Notes under the pieces: generated by a model
What the model saw: only the letters and a program-made list of their open reading frames with translations
Told to the model about the DNA's origin: nothing
Database searches by the model: none
Part shown: positions 23,332-35,996 of the stretch, piece by piece
Position numbering within the stretch: the stretch's first letter is position 1
Layout: the number at the start of each line of letters is the position of its first letter
Translations under genes and position numbers: made by a program
NCBI GenBank assembly: GCA_031308135.1
Contig: JAHLJT010003656.1
Span: 55,240,069 to 55,304,068 of the forward strand
From: Acheta domesticus
Lineage: Eukaryota; Arthropoda; Insecta; Orthoptera; Gryllidae
Reading direction: 5' to 3'
Length of the DNA: 64,000 nt

Positions 23332-24015
23332 GGCCCGGATGTTTATGACCTAAAAATGTTAGAAATATGCAAGCATTTATGACCTAAAATACGATACGGA
23401 AATATGACTTCATATTTTTTGTTCCATTTTCGAAACCTTTAAAATCTTTCCGCTGTTTATTTAACCCTTATATTGAATTTGTACTTTTAAAATCTAGCAC
23501 ATTCACAATTCACACCTTGTTTGGCGGCCCGTGAGGACAATTCTATTTGTTTAAGTTTTTAAATAAATTTTACAGGAGCGGTTGCACCAAACCTGACAAA
23601 ACTAAACTAACACTTTCTTCGCATTGGGTGCTTTCTGCGCTTTCTTTTACTCCGTCTAAATAGTTTACCCTCCAAATTCACATACATATATATTTAGAGG
23701 AAAGATAGACAATTATATACTCAAAAAATTGTTAACAATTAGAAGAATTTCTTTGAGACGACTGCAAGCAAGTATGCGAAAATGGAATCAAAAAGATAAA
23801 AATATGACAAAAATACGAAAATTCGTGACAAAATATGACCATAATATGAAAAATTACTGGAAAGTGACCAAAGAGTAAAAGAGCAAAAATTTGACTTTAT
23901 ATGACACATGAATATTCTGTAATTTTAATCATTGTAGATAAAATCATGCTTATCTTACACTTTCAACGGAAATAACACAAAGAAAAAATATGGCATGTCA
24001 TAAACATCCGGGTCC
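23332..24015. mobile_element. 684-bp TIR element (CCCGGATGTTTATGAC ends)
   Basis: The left end GGCCCGGATGTTTATGAC and the complement of the right end GGACCCGGATGTTTATGAC share 16 identical bases. The interior is AT-rich, rich in AAATATGAC motifs, and non-coding. A 3-bp TAT flanks both sides and may be the target duplication. I cannot assign the superfamily. Similar GGATTTTTATG plus AAATATGC signals occur at 8005-8648 and 22920-22950. Confidence 0.7.
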
Positions 24016-25899
24016 TATTAATAAGGCACACGCGTGTGGTTTCGGTTTGTAGCTAATATAAACTTTGACGCTCATTGTAAATAAATACAGACTGAATCAG
24101 CCTGGTGTTGTCCGACGATATGACGAGATAATAGAAGCTTACAATCCTAAAAAGGAAACAAAGTTGCCGAACAGTATTTTCAAATTTTGAACATTCAGTA
24201 TTAGAATATGTTTTTTAGTAAGTGCGCTGCTGATGTGTCGGTTGGTACTACAGAAATGTCTGTCTAGATAGGATATTTGACGAGTATTTTTTCCTTGACT
24301 TCGATGAATAACTTTTAAATAAGCTTTTTGTTGAATTTAAGATGCGTGTTACTGTATTATCCTCATTATCTACATTTGCATGTAATCCAGTAAGTTAAAT
24401 TCCTTCAAGTTTTTGAGTATTGTGAAATATGTATGTTCAATTGTTTGTGGTAATTAACTTCAAATTAGTTGCGTTACCTGTCTACTAAAGCTTAACGATT
24501 AGTTAGTCCTGTGTGAACATTATTCCATTTTAAAATATTTGTTTGAAAAGTGAAAATAGCTTAATAGTGGAACCCAACTTCGAATAGTTTGAGACAATTT
24601 CTGCTAAGGAGTGAAAATATCCAGAAGAGCTGAACCTAAAAAAAAGTAATGGACGTCCAAAAAAGTCTAATTTTCTTAATTACTAGGTAATGCATAATTC
24701 GTATCCCAAGACACAAAAACCGTTTTTAAGTTCTAGAACACACTGTTTCCGAGTTACGCGAGACAAATGTGGCAGCGTAGCATGTATTGCGGGTTGCATG
24801 AGCGTCTGTATTTTCCTTAAAGTTGTACTATTAAAAACTAGTGGTCTTAATTCCTTTCATTGCAAATTGACAGGGATTTGTGCGGACAGAGTTTTATGCA
24901 TTGTACAGAATTGCCGTATTTACCTAAAGTATTATATACAGATAAGATAATCACATGGTGGCAAGACGTCGCGACCTCGGAATGAAGAAGTTCTGACATT
25001 CTTTTGCGAAAATAACACTTTAGTATTTTCAGATTTCAAATCAGATGTGTAGAAAAGCTTTTATGTACAAGATAACTTTGTTCCATTTATATTTTTACGT
25101 ATTTTGATTTTTATTAGACACTTTAAAATCCGCAAAATGTTGTGTAAGTTTGCTAAAATTCAGATCTATGTCTTTCTGAGGCCGCGGTGTTGCTCCCCTG
25201 TAAAATTGAGCTTTGATCTTATTGACAGGGATGAAAGATGTAGGAGGTATTGGTAGCGTGGGGATTGTTTCAATTGTTTCTTCATTGGTGGTTTACTTTT
25301 TTTTAATTGATAGATCTCGTACATGCCGTACTGTTGTTTATCTTTTTTCACTATAAGAATACAATAATGAATTATTTTTGTATGTCCTAAAATAGAGCTT
25401 CATACAGCAAGACTTTTCAAAAGCGATTCGTAAAGTAGTGCAATCCTAGAAAAGGAGTAGGTGCTTCTTGAACATTAATAAATAAATACAATGTTTTGGA
25501 AAGTCGCCGATGGAAAATAAGTTTCAAAATGCAAAATTTTACTCTTCTTCCTTGTATTAAATAATGTGTGTGAACGGAAGTTCAAACATTCAACTGAAGC
25601 ATTCAAAAGAAGTCGCATTTGTGCTTGAAAGTGTCCCCTCTACTTATAATACACTAAAACACTTGACTGTTATTGACAGTTTATAAGAAACCACAGAACC
25701 CCGTAAATGTATTGCTTATGGATAGGAAATTACCTGCCGGTCATGTATCAAAGATGTTTAAAGCAAAAACCATACAAATTAGCAGAGTACAGCGTAAATG
25801 GGGAATTCAGGCGCACATGCAACGCGCAACACATTACTCTGCAACGCACTTTCCGAAGTTCCACTTTACGAGCGTAGTTCGGAAACGGATACGACCTAG
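24016..25899. other. Intron 1, nothing recognised
   Basis: AT-rich with short unsupported open frames. I find no exon-like reading frame with ABCA similarity, and exon 1 to exon 2 phases agree without one. Confidence 0.5.
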
Positions 25900-28800
25900 G
25901 ACCTTATAACCAGTTTTATTACTTTCCCGAACATACTGATATACGGAGTAATATACATAGTATAGGGATAGTTATGTAATGCTGCGGAAAATCGATTTCA
26001 ATATTTCAACGGATATACACGTTTTAGGGTCCCCTGATACCGAAAATATGGTTCTTTTTCAAAACCTCCTTCTGTCCTTCCGTGTGTGAACACCACTAAC
26101 GCCTAAACCTTGCGTACGATATTTTCCAAATTGAAGATACTCCTGACCATCTAGCTCGAGTCGAAAGCTTTGAGATTTAGAAAAACGTTCTTTAAAATTT
26201 GGAAGTACTTTACATGAAGTCTCCGGACATTTTCAAAATTTTCTCAAAAACGACTCCAAATTTTTTCTTCAAATTTCTTGTAAGAATAGAATAAAATACA
26301 CTTATAAAGGTGGCATAGGTCCAAATTTCACGATTAGCTCTAAATTTTCGAAAATTGCAATAGTTAAACTTTTTTGGGGGTCTTCCTACAACTTCAGAAT
26401 TGAAGACAGATTTTTTCTTCAAATAAATTTTTTTTCCAAAGTTAGTTCTTTCATTAAGGTTATGTACATCTTTTTACATTTTAGTTGTTTTTGCTCAACA
26501 TTTGCAATTTTAAAATAATTACAAAAACAAGAATTTCTAGAAAATGGCTTCAAATTTTTTCTTTAAACTTTGGGCGGGGATAGTACAAAATGTACTCTAT
26601 GAGATGACGTAAACGGCATATTGCTCAATTCTATTATTTTTTCAAAAATTACAAAAAAGTGATTTTTTACCTGTCTCTCACGTCGTTAACATTTACATTA
26701 CCGGCGATTTGTTCACAGTATTGTATTTATGTGTACACGTTCTTTAAATATATGAGTATACTCTCTATAAAGTTTCTGATAACTCAACCGTTTTCTGTGA
26801 ACACTGGCTCAAAATTTCGCTTTTTCAGAAACGCTTAAACGCCATTTTCTTGTAAATGGCTCCAAATTTTTTCTACAAACTTTTCGAACTGATAGTGCTA
26901 ATTGCACCCTTCAATATGTGGTAAGTTCATTTTCGGGTATTTCTGTATTTTCTTAAATTACACAAATGTAATTTTTTGAAAGATCTCTCATCCGTTAGTA
27001 TGCCTATTTCCAGCAATTTGTAAACACTGTTATAATTGTGTGTTAAAGTGTTTCAAATAACTTTTAAAGAACTTTTTCGAAATCTGAAAACTTTTCTGTG
27101 AAAAAGAACTTCAAATTTCACATTTACAGTGGCGCTTAAACGCTATTTTCTTAAAAACAACTCCAAATGTTTCAAAGAAAATTGCCATTCAGGACGAGGT
27201 TTTACTGTTGTTTAATATTTTTAAAATATTTCAATTCTACTATTAGGAAACCGTAAAATTAAGAAAATGTCAAAAATGTACTTTGGGCGGCTATAGATGG
27301 CAGCCGCCAAGAGTATGTGCCAAGTCCGAACAGCTAGCCGAGACCAAAGGAATTAGAAAACAAATTCGGGAAAGTCTGTGCCATTCTGTATCACCACTAG
27401 TTTTTTATAATGTAAACCACACAACGAGACCCTTTTGGGACGTTCTTATACACTTTAGAAGGTTCATTCACCCTTTGCCAGAAACCCGGGAAGATGGGTT
27501 CTATTGTGAAATAAGTTCACTTATAAAACAATGATTTTAAAAGTGTAACTGTTTGCGAAGTGTAGATTTTAAAAGTGTAACTGTTTGCGATAGCAATTTT
27601 TGCGAAAAAAAACATGCTGGGCCCTTCTATTACATTTTCTGTGATTTACACATTTCTGGGTATTGAAGCCTTCAGAACTTCCCATTTCATCCGCCAGAGC
27701 GTCACAAACATTCGCCGCCGTTTATTTACAAGATATAATAAAACAGTACTTAAATGAACTTTTTGAATTTCCATTTTATTATCCAGATATGCAGGAATAC
27801 ATGAAGGGTACATGTGGAGTGTATGCGGGGAAACATGGGGACCATGCAGGCCCCAGGTGAAGCTCAAGTTACGTCTCTCAAACAGTATTCTACAAAATGA
27901 GACCCATTTGAATATATTCTTTTACGTATTTCGAGATTAAGTTCTTTTAGGAATCCCCGCTCCAGAGCATGCACGGGGTCAGAAATGAACTAGTGGTACT
28001 ACAGAATGGCACAGACGTTCCCGTATTATTTTTCTATTTCCTTGGGTCTTCGGTTGCTATTCGGAATTGCCACAAATTCTTTCTCGCCAGCTGTCATCTA
28101 TCACCGCCAAAAGTACATTTTTTTTGTGATTTTCTTAATATTTCGGTTTCCTATTAAAAGAACGGAAATATTAATTTTAGAATATTAAAACACACAAAAA
28201 CGTAGTCATCAATGGCAATTTTCTTTTAAAAATGATGTGCCGTTTAAGAGAAAATGGCGTTTTAGAGCTACTAAAAGTGCGAAATTTGATGCTCATTTTC
28301 ACAGAAAATGTTTGAGTTTTCAAAATACTTTATTTGAAGGAATTACATTCACAAATATAATAATGTTTACAAATTGCTGGTAATGTGCATATTAAAGATG
28401 TGAGAGATCTTTCAAAACAATTACAATTATGTAATTTTTGAAAAAACAAAAAAATAACTCAAAATAAACTTTACGCTATACTAAAGAGTGTAATTTGCAC
28501 TATCCGTTACAAATGTTTGAAAAAAACAAATTGCAGCCATACATGAGAAAATGACGTTTGAGCGTTTCTGAAAATGCGAAATTTTGAGCTACTTTTCACA
28601 GAAAACGGTTGTGTTTTCAAGAAACTTTACTTGACATTATTTAAAGCACATGTACTCGTAAGTATAATAATGTGAACCAATCGCCGCTTTTATGTCATCT
28701 GATAGAGTACATTTACCACTATCCCTACCAAAAGTTTAAAGAAAAAATTTGGAGCTTTTTGAGAAAATCAGGTTTTTGTAATTTTTTAAAATTGCACATA

Positions 28801-29540
28801 TTGCACGAAAACTACCAAAATTTCGAAAAACATTTACATGACCTTTATGGAAGTACTTAATATGCAGAAAAAATTTTATTTAAAGAAAAAATCTCTATCT
28901 TCAATTTTGTAGTAGGAGAAAGACGCCGAAAATAATTCTAACTTTTACAATTTTCGAAAATTTAGTTATCCGTGAAAATCGGACCTATGCCATGTTAATC
29001 AGTGTATTTTACTCTATTCATACAAGAAATTTAAATACAAAATTTGGAGCCATTTTTGAGAAAATTTTGCAAATGCCCGGGGGGGCTTCATATAAAGTAC
29101 CCCCAAATTTTGAAGAATCTTTTTCAAAATCTCAAAGCTTCGACTAGAATCAGATCGACCGGGGAGTATCCATTTTGGAATAAATCGTACGTATGGTTTA
29201 GGCGATAGGAGTGTTCACAGACAGACAGACGGACGGACGGACGGACGGACGGACGGACGGACGGACGGACAGACGCACGTTTTCCTTTCAATTGGGTTTT
29301 CGGTATCAAGTACCTAGAAAACAGGGTTTCTGGCTACACCACGTGTTAGGGGATTTTTTGTCTTAATTTAGCAACTGGTTTTAACCACTTATTCCTTTTC
29401 ACGGCCCGGCAATTAATTTTTCACGCCGAAAATTGGCTATTTTTTCGCAGCATTACATAACTTTCCCTATACTACGTATATCACTCCGTGTATACGTATG
29501 TATACGGAAAAGTAAAAATCGGCCTGTTATGACAGGTCTA
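25900..29540. mobile_element. Giant foldback element, 1.6-kb inverted arms
   Basis: The left arm (about 25900-27545) and the complement of the right arm (about 27880-29540) correspond step by step. At the ends, GAGTAATATACATAGTATAG and GGATAGTTATGTAATGCTGC pair with their counterparts near 29450-29495. Inner checkpoints include GAAAATTGCCATT, AATAGGAAACCG, a TGTACTT(T)TGGGCGG segment and GTCTGTGCCATTCTGTA, each present inverted at the expected place. A spacer of about 330 bp separates the arms. Each arm carries tandem units of about 300 bp (landmark TCCAAATTTTTTCT at 26253, 26546, 26858 and 27159). The right arm contains a (GGAC)n run. There is no transposase. The architecture is that of Foldback-type elements. 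The exact outer limits are soft by about 50-100 bp. Confidence 0.85.
29215..29275. repeat. (GGAC)n tetranucleotide microsatellite
   Basis: About a dozen GGAC units flanked by GACAGACAGAC variants, inside the right arm of the foldback. The left arm has only CTTCTGTCCTTCC at the matching place, so the array expanded on one arm only. Confidence 0.95.
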
Positions 29541-30286
29541 TAATGCTTTAACGTACTGTTCAGGGGCTGGCCGTTCAAAATTGGGGTCCAATATGAAGCT
29601 ACTTTTACTTTTTCGTAAAGCAATGATGTACGAAGTTGCGAGTGTTTTAACGGGTCCAGCTAGTAATCATCATTTGATAAGGAAATATTTAAAATATATT
29701 TAGAAGATGGCCCATTAAATAGTGATTTCAATATGATATATTAAATTTCTTAATTCGTTATATTGTCTGCTTATCTCCTTTACATACACGCTGACTCATG
29801 AAATTGGTCATTCATACGATATATTAACAGAAATAATATAATATTCCTAGCTCTACTATTTATTTTGGGCATCACACTTTTGAATGACGCCATGACTTGA
29901 ATACATCTCATTTTTGACTGATTTGCAACTAAATAAACACAAAATTGAACATTCACTACACTGTTGAAAATAAAATAGTTTTAAATAAAAATGTATATTA
30001 AATTAACTATACTGAAAAGATTTCTATTCAAAGGAAAGACTGGTCGGGTTATGATTTATTTTTGTCGCGATAATCCTCCGTGTTAATATGTTTATTATTA
30101 TATTTTGTTTCAAATTATTAACTAATCAATATTATGATATGTAAAATTGCTAACATGTCCAAATTCCTGCTAACATGTCACGCGTACGATACATTTCGCA
30201 AGCCTGTTTGTATTATGTGTAATGAGTTAAAAGCGCAAAGGGCGGGCTCATGTGAGACGCCTATGAGCATGCGTTGGGTGGCGCAG
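29541..30286. other. End of intron 1, AT-rich
   Basis: No repeat or exon recognised; it ends in the acceptor GGTGGCGCAG, with a weak pyrimidine tract. Confidence 0.4.
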
Positions 30287-30414
30287 GCAAACGAACGCGG
30301 TGGCGAACGGCGTGGCGAAGATCGCGTGGAGCTCCGGCGCCAACGCCTCCGACGCCTTCAACCGCAGCGCGTCCCTCGTCATGGCCATGGCCTTCGCGCG
30401 GAAGCCCATCGACA
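30287..30414 (+). CDS. ABCA3: ABCA3-like transporter, coding exon 2
   Basis: Encodes residues 75-117 of the luminal loop. It begins after a CAG with one base completing codon 75 and ends in phase 1 before a GTAAGT donor. It includes AKIAWSSGANASDAFNRSAS, in the position where ABCA proteins have the W-I-A-Y-S-P segment, and two potential N-glycosylation sites (NAS, NRS). It is an isolated GC-rich island of 130 bp in AT-rich DNA, and its frame is open only in the phase that matches exons 1 and 3. The acceptor lacks a strong polypyrimidine tract, so the first codons are slightly uncertain. Confidence 0.8.
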
Positions 30415-30584
30415 GTAAGTGCGCTGGGCGAGCGCCCCCGACCTTCCTCACGCCCCTTGCTACCTTGTCAGTCTTCAAAGGACCACCAAATCACCAAATG
30501 GTCTTTAAGTATGACTTGGCAAAGGCAAGCTCAATTTTAAGACACGTTTTAAGTCGTGCTTTGTTGTTCGTCGGTTCACCTCCG
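30415..30584. other. Start of intron 2
   Basis: Nothing recognised. Confidence 0.4.
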
Positions 30585-30665
30585 CCTTTTTTGTTATTTA
30601 AGGTTATTTATTTTGTTATTTAAGGTTTACTACTAGGTCATCAGTGACCACTATTGGATACCACC
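30585..30665 (-). mobile_element. SINE family 2, partial copy
   Basis: TTTTTTGTTATTTAAGG followed by a TAGGTCATCAGTGACCACTA segment matches the tail-proximal part of the nested SINE at 54181-54414 (TAGGTCATTAGCGGCCACTA) in the same orientation. The tRNA-like head is missing. Confidence 0.6.
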
Positions 30666-30819
30666 ACCTTTGAAGCAATGTTTAGTGAAGTGTAACTTAA
30701 ATGCATCCAAGAGCTGGTTGGCAATACTGGACCCGGGTGAACCAGCCAGTGACAACAACCAACGTTGTTTGTTTTGGTTCTGCTTTGTGCTCTGGTGCAT
30801 AGAGGTTATTTTTAGTAAT

Positions 30820-31615
30820 TTTTCGTAATGGGGAAAGGAGATATGATTGCGAATTTTTCATCGTTGGATAAATAAGAGCTCATCGAATGTGTGAGAAAGT
30901 ACCTTTTTACAATCGAACATAAAATTACAAATGGAGCAACAAACCGACAAAAAGATGTTAACTGGGGTAACATTGGACGCGATTTTAAACAACAAGCTAC
31001 AAGATGAAATATAAAAAATATTAAGTAAAGTTTTGGAGAGGATTAGGTTTAGGGGAAATGGGAAATTCAATAAAAATTACTGAATATAAATCTTGGAAAT
31101 TGAAAGTAGATACGTGATCGTGTAAACATGTCCCACAAAACACTTATTAGGCAAAATTGTTACTTGCAAGGCAATTATGAACCTAAATACTAAAATGTTC
31201 GTTTGGTTAATAATTAACAGTGGAGTAAACTTGGAAATTTTAGCTCCAAAACATGTAGTATTGACATCTTTGATAGGCGAAATCGGGTGTCAAAATCCGT
31301 TTCATCGAGCTTTTCGAAATTCTCGGACCGTTCACGTGTCCACCTCGGCCTACAAGATGACTTCTCAAAACTTTTGTCTTCACAATTGTCGCTATCAAAG
31401 CAACACTCCACAATACGATCTCCATTTTAACTCTTACTACGACGTAAAGCACGACTTAAAATGTATAAGTGCAGCTGAGAGGTGTGCGCTTAAATTTAAG
31501 TCAAACTTACGATTTAAGTTCGCCTTAAAGGGTATGGTGAAACACCTCCTAAGTTTGCCTTAAAATTCTTAAGATGAACTTAAAATTTTAAGTAATGGTG
31601 GTGAAACCGGCCATA
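30820..31615 (+). pseudogene. Possible transposon remnant with Myb/SANT-like fragment
   Basis: From about 30828 the plus strand reads a start-like MGKGDMIANF and then LIECVRKYLFTIEHKITNGA with NRQKDVNWGNIGRDFKQQ, interrupted by stops. The pattern (hydrophobic helix, aromatic/Lys spacing, Trp-x-x-I) resembles Myb/SANT-type DNA-binding domains carried by Harbinger-like elements. The right end, near 31600-31613, reads GGTGAAACCGGCC, similar in style to Harbinger TIR ends, and is preceded by AT-rich palindromic TTAAAATTTTAAG sequence. The matching left terminus was not found, so this is a tentative call. Confidence 0.3.
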
Positions 31616-33517
31616 AGTGTAAATAGCTGTTATAATGTAGAGTAGACCGTAATATTTTATTGAAGAACGTAATGTGTAGTTATAGAACAAGCTGCTGTTT
31701 CATGCAATGTAAGTATATGATTTGGTTACTGTTGTAAGTATTTATTTAAAGTATTTATTTTCGTGTCCCGGAAACTCGTGCTCACTGGTACGCAACCTGG
31801 TAACGTCGCTTCCCTCCACTCGTAACTGTAAAACACCTACTTCACTTAATCTCTAGTCTTGACCATTCGCTCCCGACCCTGCCTGAATGATCATAATTTC
31901 CCTTTACTTTTCTTTGCAAGTCAGAACAATAAGTGTTGTTTCTTTTATTTAATGTCGGTCATACCTACGCTGGAAAGTCTTGTATTATCTTGAAGATGTT
32001 ATACTGCCCTTGCCATTTTTAGTGTTCACCTATCGCCTTCTAACTCTTATAATCATAACTTTCCTTCAATTATCTTTGCAGTTCATAAAACGTTAAGTAT
32101 TATTCGTTTTAACTAATATTGCAGCAAAACTTAGATTGAACTTTTTTATATGTTCATATAGGCGCTTCACTTAAAATTTTATTAATTTTAAAGTGATTAA
32201 ATACATGGATTTAATTTAGTTTCTAAATACATTAGACTCTCAAAAGCGAATTAATGTAACACCGCTTGATACTGAATATGCATTCTACTTTCATGGAAAC
32301 ATACAGCTAGAGAATATAGGGATTCTTGAGATGTGAGAATTATAATTACATTTTTCGGGGTATTTAGTGTCTCTTCTATATGTACGCTTGCCTTGTTTAA
32401 CAAAAACGCTTTAGTATAAATGTATTTTGAAAATATCCTTTAACGTATCTTAATGCCTTTTCGCTCCCGATGAGTATTTAGGTATAAACTTATTTTCCAT
32501 TCAGTCTTGGCGATGTAATTAATTTTTGTAATCAGTCTTTTCCTTGACTTCTGTCTTCTCTCACGCAATATTTTTTTTCACTATTGATTTTTCCTGTTTC
32601 CCACTGAAAGAATTTGGATATAAGAAATTGCCTCGTGTTTAGCTGATGAACATTGACTAATTGAAGCTAGTTTAATATTCTTAATTTGGACGTATTTGTT
32701 TTTTGTTCCAAGAATTCCTCAATTCGAGCCGTAATAAACCAAGTGCTGTTAGATATTTTCAAAATTCTAGTTGATATATCCTAAATCGAATTAATGTTTC
32801 AGACTGATATACACTAGCAATATACGCTCAAGAAATAAACTGTCCTCTTACTCTTATTTACGTAAGTCCCTCGTTTTACCCGACCGTGAAATGTTTCCTT
32901 TGAATGTTGCCGAGGAAACTGCAATGTTTCTAAATGTCATGGCCTGGTTTTGGTTCGGTCGTCGATTGACCACGGCAGGTCAGGTCACGACGGGGCGCCT
33001 TGCCAGCATTAAAAAGGAACACTTTTCAAGTGTCACCACCAGAATTACCTGCTGTTTCACGTGGTGAAATGTCACTCTCATCGCTTCGAATTATAACCAA
33101 CCAAGTTCTCTTATTTGTGATATCGTCCGTCTATTGTTCACAACGTTTCGTAATACCACCTCTGTATAAGCAAAACTCATAGAAATAATAAATATATTTT
33201 CTTTGAATACTGTATCGAAGAGGTGATTTCTTTGAATACTCATACGCCATATTTTACGACAACTCATTTCGATTGGTTTAACGGACGGGAGACGATTAAA
33301 TTCCTTTACGGTTTCCGGCCTTTAAGAGTGGCTTTTCGCTCCTCTGGCTACGAGTGTCAATCTAACAGTACAGTAGTAAGAAAAATGCATAGCATTCTAT
33401 GGACAGGAAGAGCTGTGCTGGAAGGCGGATTGCATGACGTGGTGTGGAATTTGCCCTCCGACATCTCAAAATCGCGAGACGCAGCATGATTGGGTGTCGT
33501 GGGACATGTGTTCATAG
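31616..33517. other. End of intron 2, nothing recognised
   Basis: AT-rich with no supported frame; the last bases TGTGTTCATAG form the exon 3 acceptor. Confidence 0.45.
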
Positions 33518-33678
33518 CGATGGCGTTCAAAAGCCCAGAGGAAATGGAGGCGTACCTTAAGGTGCCCGGCCGCATGAATCTGCAGTCCATCGCCAACGGC
33601 TCCGTCGTGTGGGCGGGTGTCGTGCTGGAAGACGCCAAAGACCCCACCAGTCGGCAGTTCTGCTCCGACAACTTGAAG
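33518..33678 (+). CDS. ABCA3: ABCA3-like transporter, coding exon 3
   Basis: Encodes residues 118-171 of the luminal loop. The first two bases complete the codon split after exon 2, then the frame reads MAFKSPEEMEAYLKVPGRM, an NGS glycosylation site and VVWAGVVLED, the buried strand conserved in ABCA luminal domains, ending in CSDNLK in phase 0 at a GTAAGT donor. The acceptor TTCATAG is chosen because it alone restores the phase from exon 2; upstream pyrimidines are weak. The coding part is GC-rich relative to both introns. Confidence 0.85.
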
Positions 33679-35014
33679 GTAAGTGCTTGTCGCATGCGAA
33701 TTCTTTGGCGGGTGGTGTTGGATTAGGCCCCCCAAAGGCTCAGCACTCTGAGTTTTGCAATCCCAGTAATCTAGTGCCACCGTGGGCGTATTGCGGAGTG
33801 GGGAGTACCTAATAGAGCGTGCTTAAGGTTCTTGGAGCAACTGTTGTCGGACAAACTTTCATTGGTCATGTTTTTGCCTTAATGCTCGTACTTACCTGAA
33901 TTCGTCGCTAGAAGCTTCTGTGTGTGTTAGGTCAAACGTTCATTTCCTTAAGTCATTACTTCGTTGTTTAGAAATTCAAGAATATATTTTCATTTAGAAT
34001 GACACTGTCGTATGTTTAAGAGGCGTTTGGCCTTACTGCTTTCAAGTTGTGTCATAATGAGTGATGATTAGGAAGCATTTCATTATTTCTCAAATAATTA
34101 TGGAATTTTGATTCTAGTTTTAAAGATTCTTATTGCTTATTTCAATGATGCGCATCCTCGTCGGTTGTGGTAAACTGACATTCAGTTATACTATAAAGTC
34201 TACTATAAAAGTTTCAAAAATGTTTGTAGATATATTTTGTGTCACGAATTGTTAGATATAATGGAAAACTAAATTATTTATTTGGAAAGGTATTCTCGGT
34301 TAGTCTTCAGTACAATTTATGTCTACATTTGCGACATGCAGTGACAAATGTTGGGATATCTCATTTTGTTCAGATAAATGTGATATTGTTATAGAATGTC
34401 GTAGATGTCTATTACAAATCAGTGTGTTAGTCTTGAGAAACTATATTGATTTATAATAATTACTATTATAGTATTATTATTATACGTATTATTATTATAA
34501 TTATTATTTATTTTTATTAGCCATACGTCTCACTCGATGGGATCGGGAGCTCATATTGTGACATTTCCACACGAGCCAGTCCTAAAGAGCGTTTATATTG
34601 ATTTAGACTTGAATTCCTTTTAGAAATTTTACTGGCAATTTATTTTTTCGCTAGTCTACGTTCTTTGCTCTATTTTATCGGAGCCCTTGTTCTTTAACCG
34701 CTGTTGTAGTTGAACCGTTGAAAAACAATTTAAAAAATAGGTTCACAAATATATTTCGTACGTTCCCATCTTAAAAGCAATTTAATGTACACACGCGCCT
34801 TCAATAACGTAAGTGGAAGTTGGACGTGCGTGCGAGAAAGCGTTTTCTCGAAACAGCGCCATCAGCACGTGCAACTTGCGATTGAGAGACAAAAGAGGTT
34901 CGCTTCGTGTTTCCCCCGACGAGCAGGCGGCAGCCGTGACGTTGGGGCGAATGAGTCCAGCGCTCCGGAACGGCTCGAGAGCGTCCGCTTTCGTTTGCTT
35001 TGCGGAGGTCTCGG
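33679..35014. other. Start of intron 3, nothing recognised
   Basis: AT-rich to about 34780; GC content then rises toward the repeat block. Short open frames on both strands at 34782-35213 have no domain. Confidence 0.4.
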
Positions 35015-35710
35015 GATGACGCACGAGGGAGGACAGAGTTGGGCGGGTCTCATCGCCTCGTCTCAATTAGCCCCTCGCTGCGGCAAAGCGGTCGTTGAGG
35101 CACTGGGGAGAGGTCAGGGCGTAAAAGAATTACGATTGTTCCCCCTCGCGGCGAGTCGATTCGAAATCTCATATGGTTGGTGTTTTGAGTGTAGCGATTG
35201 GTTCATATATTGACGAGCCAGTTAGAAACTTCATATCGCCGGTGTTTTAAAGAATAGCTATTGGTCCATCACTTGGTGAGCCAATCCGAATCGTCTTATC
35301 CTTGCAGTTTTAAAGCATTCTTATTGGTTAATTTATTAGCGAGCCAGTTCGAAAGCCTCATATGACTCGCGATGACGCACGGAGGAGGATAGAGTTGGGC
35401 GGGTTGCAACGCCTCGCCTCCATTAGCCCCTCGCTGCGGCAAAACGGTCATTGAGGCGCTGAGAAGGGCTCGTGTGTGAAAGAATTGCGATTGGTCTTCC
35501 TCTTGGCGACTCGATTCGAAATCTCATATTGTTGGTGCTTTAAAGAGTAGCGAATAGTCTACCGACAGGCGAGCCCGTTAGAAATCTCATATCGTCGGTG
35601 TTTGAAAGAACATCACTTGGCGAGCCAATCCGAAACGTCTTATCGTTGAAGTTTTAAAGAGTTCCGATTGTTTAATCTATTAGCGAGCCAATTCGAGACC
35701 TCATCGCTGA
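35015..35710. repeat. Two-copy 356-bp higher-order repeat, promoter-like
   Basis: GATGACGCACG-AGG starts copy A at 35015 and copy B at 35371. Each copy opens with a block carrying GATGACGCAC, AGTTGGGCGGGT (GC box), TTAGCCCCTCGCTGCGGCAA and AAAGAATT(A/G)CGATTG. It then continues with three to four diverged sub-repeats of about 62 bp, each built from CGAAATCTCATAT, GGTGTTTTAAAGA, a (G/T)ATTGGT inverted CCAAT-like hexamer and GCGAGCCA. The combination of CRE-like, GC-box and CCAAT-like motifs resembles a promoter module, but the same pattern could be a plain satellite. Confidence 0.75.
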
Positions 35711-35950
35711 TATGCAATAAAGGCGACACATCTCTTAATTCGTCGTTTTTTAGTTAAGTGAAGAAGTATATGGCGAAAATACAATTTTATTAGTAAATAT
35801 TTCATAATTGTGGTTCCCAACTCGATTGCGATTGAGTAAAAACAATTGCTCCCAAGCGATTGAGTAAAACAATTTGTCTTCGCCGTAAAATGAACGGCTT
35901 CACTCAGCTTTAAATCCTTCTTCTGCCCAATGACAGATTTTGTTACACGT

Positions 35951-35996
<46 letters not shown>

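Noticed and set aside
34782..35213. Open frames on both strands at the start of the 35-kb repeat
   Set aside because: They overlap the tandem repeat block and show no domain.
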